Assembly: GCA_017590115.1 (NCBI GenBank)
Contig: JAGGNK010010225.1
Span: forward strand, 8,854,834 to 8,918,833
Direction: 5' to 3'
Origin: Montifringilla adamsi
Taxonomy: Eukaryota; Chordata; Aves; Passeriformes; Passeridae
DNA: 64,000 bases
Shown piece after piece: positions 13,567-23,027 of this stretch; the stretch's first letter is position 1, and every line of letters begins with the position of its first letter. The translations under genes and the position numbers were made by a program. Below the pieces are notes generated by a model. It was not told where the DNA came from. It did no database searches and saw only the letters and a list, made by a program, of their open reading frames with translations.

Positions 13567-13608
13567 AAAAAAAAAAAAAAAAAAGCAAAAAAAAAAAGCA
13601 AGGAAAAA
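13567..13608. repeat. A-rich tract (U-rich in mRNA sense)
   Basis: Runs of about 18 and 11 A separated by GC, followed by more A-rich sequence, about 0.7 kb into the proposed 3' UTR. In the mRNA this is a poly(U) tract of the kind bound by ELAV/HuR or TIA proteins (inference). Confidence 0.8.
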
Positions 13609-13612
13609 ACCA

Positions 13613-13705
13613 GCTGCAAAATGAAAAGGGAAGGGAAAAGGAAGGTGTGAGAATAACTGGAGGAGAAAAAGGCCAGGGTAGGGGAAAGAGGAGAAGGGGG
13701 AGGGC
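13613..13705. repeat. Purine-rich tract (C/U-rich in mRNA sense)
   Basis: About 90 bp of GGAAGGGAAAAGG-like purine sequence with few pyrimidines, next to the poly(A) tract. In CREB5 mRNA it would read as C/U-rich, a typical poly(C)-binding or PTB target. Base composition is seen; binding is inferred. Confidence 0.6.
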
Positions 13706-14278
13706 TAGACAAAAGAGCACGCTATTTGGGCTTGATTTTGTCCTGAAGCCACATCCTATATAACTGCTCTGAAAGAGGCTCTGAATGCGAGACGCGGTCT
13801 GCTGATAGCACAACGCTAACTCTTTTTTATTATGCTGTCAGCAGATGCCCTCGGTCTATATTTATAGCCTAATTACTCCTAGTTACCTATGTTTGACTCT
13901 GTTTAATACTTTTCATGCCTCACATTGGCTAACAAGCTGCAGTTTAACACAACTTTGCATTTCTGAGGCTGCAGGCTAGACTGGTGAGAAGGAAACATGA
14001 CTATGTACAGAAACAGTTAGGTTTATAAACAAGTAACTGGTACCAAAAAAATGGAGAAAGCACCAAAGCATTTCTCAAGCTGATAGAATATTAATTGCGT
14101 AACTCCCTTTTATGTAACTAAGTATAAAAGACATTTTAATAACTATAAAAATGAATAGCCAGAGTCTTTCAAGAACTGAGGAATCTTCCAGGCTTGAGTT
14201 ACGGTTGCAAATGTCCTTAGCAGAGAGGACGCTTTGATACGGTACCACACTCCCCCAGCAGTTTCTGATCAACCACTT

Positions 14279-14442
14279 TCAAAGGATGGGGTTGATGTCT
14301 GTTCTGTGGCTGGCGAGCTGGGTGAGAGTGGAGCTTCCCACGACGTCACTGACAGAAGAAGAGGTCGTTATAGTGTTGTGCTGGATGACTTGCTGCTGAG
14401 AACAAGCTGGGACCGGGCTTGCAGGAGGACTGCTCTCGGGAC
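14279..14442 (-). CDS. CREB5: CREB5 last coding exon, C-terminus and stop
   Basis: Coding part of the terminal exon. After the acceptor CCTTCCCAG it begins GT, which completes the split Ser codon, and continues PESSPPASPVPACSQQQ to the end ...HRTDINPIL, with a stop at 14281-14279. It adds 53 residues after the split Ser. The segment is rich in Ser/Thr-Pro and Ser/Thr, with SP sites that could be proline-directed kinase targets (inference). The ending DINPIL differs from the human DLNPIL only conservatively, and SDVV replaces SEVV. No domain is known here beyond the conserved C-terminal tail of this family. The same exon continues into the 3' UTR without an intron that I can identify. Confidence 0.95.
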
Positions 14443-15595
14443 CTGGGAAGGGAATAAGGGCACAGAGACAACACACATTCATTTTCCATCTGAGTAAAAA
14501 ACCTAGGCTGGGTGATACTATTGGAAATACTGATGACCTGAAGCATTCACAAGCCCCAGAATTTCAAAATATAATTACAGTCAGCCAACACTCTCTATCT
14601 TAAAATTGTTTTAGTTTTCTTTTTTTTTTTTTATTTTTTCAAGCTAGCTTCTCTGGTATCAACCTGACTTCAGGAGTTGAGTCTTGAAAAAAGTCCAAGA
14701 CCTTAATAACTGAAACTAATGCTGGGATAAAAAGTCTGATATCTTAAGGTCTTTAAAATCAGTTGGGATGCTTAAATGCTTTATTTGTTCCAGCAAGAAT
14801 GAAAATTAGAGTGCAGTGCACTGCAGCACAGAAAATCTAATTCAAGCAACAGCTGATAGGCGTGTAATGCAATTATGTGTTTTTTCTTTGAGTACTGTTA
14901 AAGAGACAGATGCATAGTGATGCAGAGGAGACAGAAACAGGCTCTATTTTAAGACAATGTCACAATCTAGCAAGCCCTGAGGCTCTTTTGAACTGTTCTA
15001 GAACGAAACAGAGAATTTGTCGCTAAATTACTACACTCACAAAATGTGTCAACTAGAAAGAATTGATTAAATGTCTCCATTAGCTGAGAATTTTTTGCGG
15101 AAAAAAAAAAAAAAAGAGAAAGATTAGAGTTAAAAAAGAGTTAACAAACCTTGAAAACCTGCGCCAGGCCTGGTCTGTGCCACTGTCAGAGCACAGTACC
15201 ATTTTCGCTGGAGGGGACTGTAATGTTTTCCTTTTTAACTTTCCTTTTGAGAGTTATTTTAAGGTTCTAGCAGCGCCGTGCCCAGGAGGACTCTTGCAGG
15301 TTTGGAGCTGTGAGTTCAAGCAGGATCCTCCACAGGGGAGTGAGCGTCCATCCGTGTGCCTTGCCGAAAGGAGGGGTGGGGAAGACTAGCTCTGCTGTGT
15401 GGAATGCAAACCGGGGCTTTTTGGGTTTTGAGCGGGGCTGGATAAATAAGGGCGGGAGATTGGATGGCTCAGATGATGTTTGAGAAGACAGGTTCAAGTG
15501 ATAATATGACCAAGAAAGGGTTCTGGAGGGAAGAATTGGAAGGTTTGCTTTCCTGCGAGGAGTGTGGAGACAGCGCAAACATACCAGCTACTTAC
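14443..15595 (-). other. CREB5: CREB5 last intron
   Basis: Intron of 1153 bp with donor GTAAGT (15595-15590) and acceptor CCCAG (ending 14443). It contains a T-rich run near 14620-14640, a perfect 14-bp palindrome at 14812-14825 and an A-rich run near 15101-15118. No other feature is seen. Confidence 0.9.
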
Positions 15596-15704
15596 TTAGA
15601 TATCCTTGTGATTCTTTCTGCATAGCTGTTATCGGACAGTCTTTATGTGTTAACAATAACTGTTTCAGCTGTGCTACCTCATTTTTCAGCATGGAAACCT
15701 CGTT
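15596..15704 (-). CDS. CREB5: CREB5 exon encoding the rest of the leucine zipper
   Basis: Short exon of 109 bp, 36 codons plus one base, too short to stand out as an open frame. It starts NEVSMLKNEVAQLKQLLL after the pyrimidine-rich acceptor TTTCCTCTCTAG and ends ...ESQGYL plus one A before a consensus donor GTAAGT. The leucine heptads begun in the previous exon continue here (MQL, SML, AQL, QLLL), giving about five heptad leucines across the exon junction. They form the parallel coiled coil needed for dimerisation (family knowledge). After the zipper the HKDCPITAMQ motif follows, as in the ATF2/ATF7/CREB5 group. Two overlapping GTAAG/GTAG possibilities exist at the donor; only cleavage after CTAA restores the Ser codon (A + GT) with the last exon, which fixes the boundary. 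Confidence 0.93.
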
Positions 15705-16662
15705 CTAGAGAGGAAAGAGAGACTTTGGTTAGCAACAAAGCTTAAACCACGCTATTCTGCAAAGCTTCTACCCAAGAACATAAAACCAGCTCCATAACTT
15801 TGAATGAACTGAGCAAATAAGGCATTCAGGAGCTTGTGTGCTGGGTTTATGTTAACATTTGTCAGTGACATTATTTTGTAACCTCTGAAGGCAGTCTGAC
15901 AAATGAACTAACTTCACAGCACCAGAGATACTTAAGGCAATGTTTCAGTCTTCTCGGGAAATATTGCGGCTCTCTGCATGAGGGCAGGGGGCAGACCCGT
16001 GGGGACAAAGGCCATGTTGCTGTGCTCAGGGGCATGGTGGCAGGCAGGACTGCTGTCACCTACAGCTCAGCTGCAGCCAGCGCCTGGGTGCTGCTCACAC
16101 CTCTGAGTTTTGTGGGAGAATGTTTTGGAGGAGTGCCATTCTACAAATGGTTTTCTGCCCTTGGCAGCACACAGGTACACCTCTGCATGAAGCAGAAGTA
16201 CTGTGCCTACCTTAAGAAGGACAGCTGTAGGAAAGGCTTTTATTATCATACTCATGGTATTTTCATCTAAGTTAATTTTCCTCACTGATAGACTGATCTA
16301 TTTGTGCTTCTATCTCACTGGCTTTGAATGAGGGTTTAACTACATGCCCTGCTCTGAAGAAATTTTTTACAGACATGTTAATGGCACTTCAAAAAAATAT
16401 CCCCACAAGAAACAGTGACAAGGAAAGAAAATAAATACAACTCCATGTAGTGAAGGCTTCAAATCCCAAGACAGCTTTTTCCTGGCTTATCCTGCTAAAA
16501 TGTAATTATTTCTTTAATTGAAGCACACACATCTTGATTAACAGACTGATTGTGCTTGAGCTCCCACTAGGAGCTGACTGTGCGGGGGCAGCCCCAAAGG
16601 CACCGTCAGTCAAGCACAAAGAGCCCCTCTGTGTCTTCAGGGGCGCAGACAGTGGCTCGCAC
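15705..16662 (-). other. CREB5: CREB5 intron between the two zipper exons
   Basis: Intron of 958 bp with donor GTGCGA (from 16662) and acceptor CTCTAG (ending 15705). The non-consensus bases at donor positions +4 to +5 make it weaker than the next donor. A folded inverted-repeat structure at 16550-16619 sits about 43 nt inside the donor. Confidence 0.9.
16550..16619. repeat. Compound inverted repeat, potential three-way junction
   Basis: Outer arms TTGTGCTTGA (16550-16559) and TCAAGCACAA (16610-16619) are perfect 10-bp complements. Inside lie hairpin GCTCC/GGAGC (16560-16574, loop of 5) and a second arm made of TGAC/GTCA (16575-16578 with 16605-16608), GTGC/GCAC (16580-16583 with 16600-16603) and GGGG/CCCC (16585-16588 with 16592-16595, loop CAG). 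About 54 of 70 bases pair, with only one unpaired base at the junction. Seen directly. Whether it folds as RNA, extrudes as DNA or is an old palindromic repeat is unknown. Confidence 0.6.
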
Positions 16663-16890
16663 CTGAAGCTGCATGTTTGTCTGGGTGAGCTCTTCTGCTT
16701 TCTTTTCCAGTGACATCACCCAGACCTTCCTCTTCTGTCTGCAGCGCGTGGCAGCAGCTCGGTTTCTTTCCAGAAATTTCCGCCTCCTCTCATCTGGGTC
16801 TTCATCCACCACCCTCCTCCGGCGACCTCCAGTCGGCTGTGGTGGCTGTACCGTCTGCGTGGGCTGCATCTGCTGCGCCGCCGGCGAAAC
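16663..16890 (-). CDS. CREB5: CREB5 exon encoding the bZIP basic region and start of the zipper
   Basis: Internal exon of 76 codons. It opens [15 protein letters not shown] after the acceptor CGCCCTGCAG and closes TQTNMQLQ before the donor CAG|GTGCGA. It holds a Gln/Pro linker, an Arg-rich nuclear-localisation type cluster ([18 protein letters not shown]) and the DNA-contacting signature N-R-A-A-A-T-R-C-R of the bZIP basic region, then the first zipper leucines ([13 protein letters not shown]). The asparagine and arginines of NRAAATRCR contact the CRE half-site in the bZIP family. The exon is GC- and CpG-rich compared with the surrounding introns. It is phase 0 at both ends, so a transcript lacking it would stay in frame but lose DNA binding. 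A large plus-strand open frame (16673-17119) and two overlapping open frames in other phases are shadows of this exon. Confidence 0.97.
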
Positions 16891-19800
16891 CTGCAGGGCG
16901 AGAAGGCATTTTGCAGGGGGTGGTGAGGGGGGGAAGTTACAGGGGGGGATGCTGAATTGGGAAGAGGAATCTCACACACTCTGCCTGCTCGCCAGCAAGG
17001 TCTGCGACAGGCTCAAGTCAAAAGCTGCACCAGGTGCCACTGAAAGCAGCTGCTGGCAAATCCTTGCCATAGTCAAGAAGAGATTTTTTAAAAATGTCTC
17101 AATATTTTTTCTCCCTTGAGTTAGTTCCTAAAAGCATTCACTTAGATGCATTATCTGCCACCACCTATTTCAATCTGAAATGTCCAGTTTCTCTCAAGAT
17201 CTGTTTTAATCAAAGCAAAGGACTATAGTGGTCTAATTTCTGTGTCTCTCTTTCTCCTCTTATCCCCCAGCTGCCTAAAATTTTAGGCCATTTGTATTTC
17301 CCAAGCTTCACTATCTCTACCTCAGTCTTTGCCATCTCTGGAGACAGGAGCTGCAGAGCTCTTTGTGCCTGCATGGAGTTGGGAAGATGTGGGCTGGGAT
17401 CGCACAAGGGCAGCAGACCTCACTGGCCCTCATGGGCAAAGAAAGACTTTAGGTTGAACCTATGTTTTGATGTCCCTGCACTGTGTGGGTAAGGGATATT
17501 CCTCTCACCAGTTTCCATTTGACGTCTGTGCTGTGGACGCTATACCTGTTTCTATTTAATTTATCCCTGTCTTTGAGAGTATAGGTACACCACATCCAGT
17601 CCATTGATACAAAACTATGGAAAAGGTATGTATTTATGCTTTTTCAAGGGAGTATCGATCCTGTTCCTGAGAGTAACTGGCCCACAGTATTACAGAAAAG
17701 GTACATCGTGGGGACAGTGCCATGTAAACTACTCTCCAACTGACTCCTGAGCAGATGGGACATTCCCACATCCCTGTCAGGAACCAGCACCAGATTTAAT
17801 GTTTGGCTCCCTGGGAATAGGCTTTTGGACTACTTTCCTGCCTGTCTATGGCACCCAGGCTCTGGGGCTCTTGGAGACACCCTCTCTCTCCCTCTGCTTG
17901 AAGTCTGGGAACCCAGTCCACGGATCCTATTGCTCACACTCAGCTCACATTGCTGCTGCCACTCCTGCACAGTCTGGAACAGTCTGGAAACTGGAACTGT
18001 TGTCTCAAAATTAACCCTCTTGCTCTGGCAAAAGCCCAAACCTCCAAGGTGTTTCCTTTTGACTCCAGGGAGTGGATGTACTCAGTGCTTTGTCAGACTG
18101 AGCCCTGAATTTCAATTGCTGCAATTAACGTGTTTGCCTAACACCTCTGTCTGTCTCAATTAAAACGATACTATCGTCTTGAGTCTTGCAAAGTTGAGGT
18201 GGCTTTTCTGTCTAGAATCTAGTTTGCTCCCTCCTCCAGCTGACTTGTGGCAATTACAGTGGCAATTTTATGTGTAATTATGCTGTACATCTGATAACGC
18301 TTTTTGCATAAAGCCAAATTTATTCTCAGCTTTATGTTGCACTGTCAGGGAATTTCTCTCGCAGGAGCAGAAAAAAATTTTTTTAGGAATAACCTTCTAA
18401 AATAAATAAGCCACCCCACATTTTGTGACTGATTTAAAATTTCAGCTTGCATGAACTCCATATGTTTGCTGATAAAATCTTCAACATGCTGTCCACATTG
18501 AGGGTTGGAGTGCCAGGTCCATGGCAGCTGCAGTGGGCACATCCCCCATTCTCACCAGCATCCCCTGCCTTCTGCCAGGAGACCGCTGCCAAGGGATTCC
18601 AGCTGCTCCCTGTCCACCAGGGCCAGGCATACTGCCTCTTTAACAGCATGCCTGAGTGCAGAGGTCTCAGAAGTACCTTTTAATGTCAACATCTCATCAA
18701 AGACCTTTCATTTTCCTATACATAACACCTTTCCAGACTTCAGAGATCTGTTATTTATATTTCCTTATCCCTTTTTGCTCCTTTTCCATTCAGCTTTAAA
18801 AATTCTTGTTTCTTAACTCTCTCAGTGAAGTCTGGTACAAAGGCAAAAAAAGGTAATGATACAATTTTTTTTTTAAAAAATTCCTCTTATGTGGTCATTT
18901 TCTCCTGAATAACTAGTGAGTAATTTTGTTTTCAGAATATACCAGGCAGTCTCTGGGCAGTCAGAGTGCATTTTCAGAACGACAAAATCTTCTCTCCATC
19001 TCAGGAAGATATTAATTATAAGGGCTGCCATTATTCCACTAATAATGTCACGAGGGATAATTAACTGACTCTTACTTGATAGCTCTTAACCCTGGAATAT
19101 GTTAGACTATATCTTAGTAGCCATCTAAGAATAATTCTCTAGCAGGATTTCATTGCTCTGCCTAGGACATAAGAAAGAAAATTAACTAAATATAAAAATG
19201 TAGGTTAATTTTTGTTGTTCTTGGAGGATGCTAATCAGGTATCCATCGTGAAGACAAACATTGGACAGCTAAGAGAATGAAATGGCATCCAAACCCCAAC
19301 TCTGCTTGAGCTATCACTCTACCAAGTTTGATATGAAGAAATCTTTAGAGGACCAATGCAGAATAACAGTATAATTTTTGTAGTAGTTGAGGCAGCATAG
19401 CTAGAACTTAGTAAAATATCTCTCTTTCTCAGAAAGATACCTATCAGAAGCTGATTTCTACTTTTATCCAATATTTACTTCTGTTCTTTGCAATTTACCA
19501 CAATACTAATACCCATTCACTTGTTCTATGAAAACATAATGCCTTGGGCTCCTGTGTATCAAAATGGTAGCTGAAAAGCATGAAATTAATTCTAAAATTA
19601 CAGAAGGGCACGGTGCAGAATAACAAGAGTCTGGGCATGGGAGTATGCAGCTTACAGCAGCATGGACCATGCTGTCATTTGGCAGGTGGTTTGGAATGGC
19701 TCAGAAGAATAAGGAGGTTAATAATTAGAAAATCGCACCATAAAATTAACGTCTGCTGGAGCAATCTGATCCCCAAAGAGGCCATTACCATAGGGACTAT

Positions 19801-22013
19801 GGATGAGCTTTGAAAGTAATAAATATGTAGTTATTACTTAGCAAGCCCTTTTTTTCCCCCTTCCAATGCATCTGTTCAGAAATCACTATTGCCTTTGCAC
19901 CAAAGGAACAGATGCACAGCAAGAGCTCTGCTGACTGGGGAAGCCACTGACCCTGGGATTCCTACTCCATCACCCCTCTGTCTGATCCATTTGGTGACAC
20001 TTACACCCATGGACAAGGTGAAGATCTCCTTGATCTCCCATGGGGTCTGTTGCCTATAGCAACATACTGTGCATGGCAAAGCTCATCTGACTGCACAGAC
20101 CCAGCTCCAGAGACCATGTAGTACTGGACACAGAGTGACCCTGACACAGTTGTGTGGCTGCCAGTCACTCCACCTACCCATGTGCCTGGATCTCTTCTTG
20201 CCTGCCTGAGAGTCTTTTAGGGTGCCAGCTAGCAGGGAATACAAAGCACAAAAAGTTGAAGCTGTCCTAACTGTGTAAGAAAGTCAAGGTCCCTGCTCAA
20301 GTGGGTCTAGAGGAGGGCCATTGGCTCACTGATCTTGTCCTTAAAACTGTGAGGTTTGTTTCCCCATGGTAGCTGTTTTTCCCAGTAGTTTTCTCCTCAT
20401 CTGTTTAAACTGGTGCTGTGGATGTGTTGCAGCAGTGCTCCATACCATGGGATCTGATGCCCTCAACTGCATTAACATGTTTATCCTCTTAACCCCTCAG
20501 TGAAAGTTAAGTGGCTTCTGCCATCTCATCCATGGAGTCCTCAATTGGCTAAGCACAACTTTATCCTTACTCTGTCAGTGATCTCCAGTACAGCAATCAG
20601 GTTACTTTTGGTTTCTCTGATATGAGATGATGTCTTTTTATTGGAGTTTTTAAACAACTCCAAGGAAAATAACTCATTAACAGATGGGAAAATAATTGAA
20701 ATCACAAAGTAAAAACTGAAGTAAACTTAGGAAAGCTCTGGACATCCTCTCACAGGGGAGTCTGCTGCTTTACTTAGACTGTTTCTCTAAAGCTGACAAT
20801 TCATTTTACATTAGCAAATACTTTAGGGAAATCCCATGTGCTTGCAGACTCTGCAGTAATAAAGCTAGATGTTAGTAAATAGTTAATGTTGTGGGACACT
20901 GGGATGCCAGCCAAATAGTCTCATTTTCTTTAATGTTTTCTAAGAGCTTGTCTGAAAGGTATTTGCAAGCAACACAATACTTCACAGATTGAACTTCTTA
21001 TGGCTGGCATTCCTCTTTGTCCTCACATTCCATGCACTGCCTGTTTGTCTTCCTTAACATTGCTCTCCAGACCTGACATGTTACAGTAACTGCCTCCAGA
21101 GCTTTATTTTCTTGTGTGATCCTGATGCAGAAGCCTATCATCCTAAGAATTAATAGAATTCCTCTTAAAAAATTATTCTACTAAAGTTTGTGCTCACTAG
21201 CTCATTAGTTCAAGAAACATTCAATTCAGATAACAAATTATCCAAATTGCTGAAGCCGATATACCTGGTCCAAAAAATTGAGTCCTCCATCTCATTCAGT
21301 GGAGACCTTCACTGACTTGTCACATGAATACAAGTTTAAATTGCCTTCTTTGTTTCAATCTCTCTCCTTGGACTGGCTTCATGCTCCTTCTGCTGCCACA
21401 ACAAGCACCAAGTACTGGCTGCACTCACAGCTAATCTTTCTCTCATACTATGCAGATATCTGTCCTCTTCACAGGGTCTGGATCATTTAATCTTTTCCAA
21501 GCCAGTGTATCCTTACTTAGAACTACCTCTGTTATCTCCAGTCTTGAATACTGCCCCTGGCCACACACACGCACCAGTGCCATTTCATTTCACTAGAGAT
21601 TTTGTTATGTATTTCCGCAGGTAAAACTCATACATCTTGTTAAATCTTGGCCTGAGAAGTTCAGGTTCAAGCACATTAAGCAACATATATAATGTGCCAA
21701 TCTCTGTAATAAACCTCATCCATAAAAGGATGTGTGGCAATCTGCAGAGCTCAGAGCACTGAAAAGCCTTGGAGCTCCTTATAAAGTAAGAAATTACAAA
21801 TGTCTAGTAAATTAGGCAGCAAAACAAGTTGTTGCTTCACTCCATTTTCTAAATAAAGTTTGAGCATCCCCATCACCATTAGCAGACATTTACTAGCAGC
21901 CCAAGGGGCTTGTGTCTATCAAGACATGAATGCAAGAAGAAACAATACTGAGATCAGGCTTTAACTCCACCCAACAGCAAAACTCAGAGATGCAGTAGGA
22001 CACGAAGGTCTAC
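16891..22013 (-). other. CREB5: CREB5 intron between the His-rich and basic-region exons
   Basis: Intron of 5123 bp with donor GTAGAC (from 22013) and acceptor CCCTGCAG (ending 16891). No exon, recognised repeat family or RNA gene is seen. AT-rich blocks at about 18100-18340 and 18990-19100 have homeodomain-like words and may be conserved. The open frames seen on either strand are short and have no recognisable motif. Confidence 0.88.
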
Positions 22014-22337
22014 CTGTGCTTGTCCACCCGAGTGCAGCGGTGGGTGCGGTGAGGTCTGGTGGTGTGCCGGGTGTGCGTGAAGGTGCGAGTGGGAGTGGTG
22101 GTGGGGATGGTTCTGCTGGTGATGAGGCTGAGGATGAGGATGGTGTGCCGGATGCTGGTGCTGATGTGGGTATGAATGATGAGGTGGCAGTGTCTGGTGC
22201 TGATGAGGATGTGAGTGCATATGATGGTGTGGTGTCTGGTCCTGTCGCGAGCTCATCATTTCCATCATGTGGCCCATGGTGTTCATATTCCCATTCGACA
22301 TGGCGGCAGGATGATGAGTCAGTGCTGCCTTCAATCT
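22014..22337 (-). CDS. CREB5: CREB5 exon encoding the His/Pro-rich segment
   Basis: Internal coding exon of exactly 108 codons. It starts RLKAALTHHPAAM after the acceptor ...CTGTTCCAG and ends ...HSGGQAQ before the donor CAG|GTAGAC. An NMNTMGHMMEMM stretch is followed by about 70 residues dominated by His, Pro and Gln (repeating HPH, HQH and HHP units). This low-complexity tract is a hallmark of CREB5 among the ATF2 group; such tracts are usually disordered and His-rich ones can promote nuclear-speckle localisation (general knowledge, not shown here). Compared with human CREB5 as I recall it, differences are few, for example Ser-Gly where human has Thr-Gly-Asn near the exon end. Reading through the donor gives nine more residues and a stop at 21984-21986. 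The antisense strand is also open for over 100 codons, a by-product of the CAC/CAT-rich sequence. The exon is phase 0 at both ends, so skipping it would keep the frame. Confidence 0.95.
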
Positions 22338-22944
22338 CTGGAACAGAACAAGGCAGAAAATTCAACATTCATTCATGGTGATCTGACCAATCAGAAATGC
22401 TGCCACAGAAATGGTGCCCTGTCTTGTGGTTTTTTAGAGATTAATTTAGTTTTTCTCTTGCTGTTCCCTTACTAAAAGGCATCTTACTTCAGTTTGAAAA
22501 ATAACATATTCTTGAGCTCTAATCTAGTTTTCCACTGCAAATATTTAAAGACTAAAATGTCTGAATTGAAATTTAACAGTTACACATTTCCTACCATGCT
22601 TCTGAGGAAAAATAGCTGTCTCTCTCTTTGGCCAACTCAGGAGAGTTACCTTCAACAAGCTTGTATTCTCACAACTTTTAAAAATGAAAGCCTGATTAAA
22701 ATAGATGCAACAAAATGCCCTTCTTGTTTTTACTTCAGATATTACTTTAAAGACTCATTAGAAAATAAATTGCATTGATGTGTTTTTCAAATTCTGGTAT
22801 ACTACCCAACCTGTTTTTTCATCACAGAGATGGGAAAATAATGAGAATGGCCTCAACCTGATCCTCCTTCTTTGCTGAAAAGTTCAAATGTGTGTTGTCC
22901 TTTGCTAACCTCTCTCTGTTTTGTACATCACATGTCACTGTATT

Positions 22945-23027
22945 GGGCCCTAGAATCTGACCAGGGCAAAACTTTCCTTAGTATCAATGGGATTTGTTCA
23001 CTTTTACTTGAGCACAACTAAAGGCCA
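22945..23027. mobile_element. Fragment resembling the palindromic MITE-like family
   Basis: It opens GGGCCCTAGAATCTGACC, has GGGCAAAACT and ATCAATGGGATTT in the middle and closes AAGGCCAG, following the same plan as the element at 57.7 kb. The arms are diverged. Called by resemblance. Confidence 0.4.

Larger units (their letters stand above)
7640..14278 (-). other. CREB5: Proposed long 3' UTR of CREB5
   Basis: About 6.6 kb of AT-rich sequence follows the stop codon with no coding pattern. Human CREB5 mRNA is known to carry a 3' UTR of several kilobases, and a good distal poly(A) signal at 7659-7664 followed by GU-rich sequence would give a similar length. Seen inside: U-rich tracts in mRNA sense (13567-13597, 9885-9899), a C/U-rich stretch (13613-13705), many AUUUA pentamers, an (AU)n tract (8009-8044), one Pumilio-type octamer (7861-7868) and a possible old repeat fragment near 12961-13016. 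Where transcription really ends, and whether shorter forms exist, cannot be seen from sequence alone. Confidence 0.55.
14279..22337 (-). other. CREB5: CREB5 gene, 3' coding part (four exons, three introns)
   Basis: Four minus-strand exons join in frame: 324 bp (phase 0 to 0), 228 bp (0 to 0), 109 bp (0 to 1) and a last coding part of 164 bp that opens by completing a split Ser codon. Each has a canonical AG acceptor and, except the last, a GT donor. The joined product is 274 residues and reads collinearly with the C-terminal part of vertebrate CREB5, which is about 508 residues in human. Roughly 234 N-terminal residues, including the C2H2 zinc finger, are therefore missing and must be encoded to the right of 22337. 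Introns in the window are 16891-22013, 15705-16662 and 14443-15595. CREB5 is a nuclear factor that binds CRE-type sites as a homodimer or with JUN (family knowledge). In human the flanking genes are JAZF1 on the 5' side and TRIL on the 3' side; neither is seen here. Confidence 0.95.

Noticed and set aside
16550..16619. tRNA or hammerhead-type ribozyme
   Set aside because: No anticodon arm, T-loop or D-loop sequence, and the junction lacks the conserved CUGANGA/GAAA core of hammerheads.
16673..17119. 148-codon plus-strand open frame
   Set aside because: It lies antisense to the CREB5 bZIP exon and its length follows from that exon's composition; no domain is visible.
21961..22368. 135-codon minus-strand open frame over the His-rich exon
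   Set aside because: Different frame from the recognised CREB5 reading frame and runs across the acceptor into the intron.
22016..22381. 121-codon plus-strand open frame rich in Gly/Asp/Val
   Set aside because: Antisense shadow of the His-rich CREB5 exon: CAC/CAT codons reversed give Val/Met-type codons and few stops.
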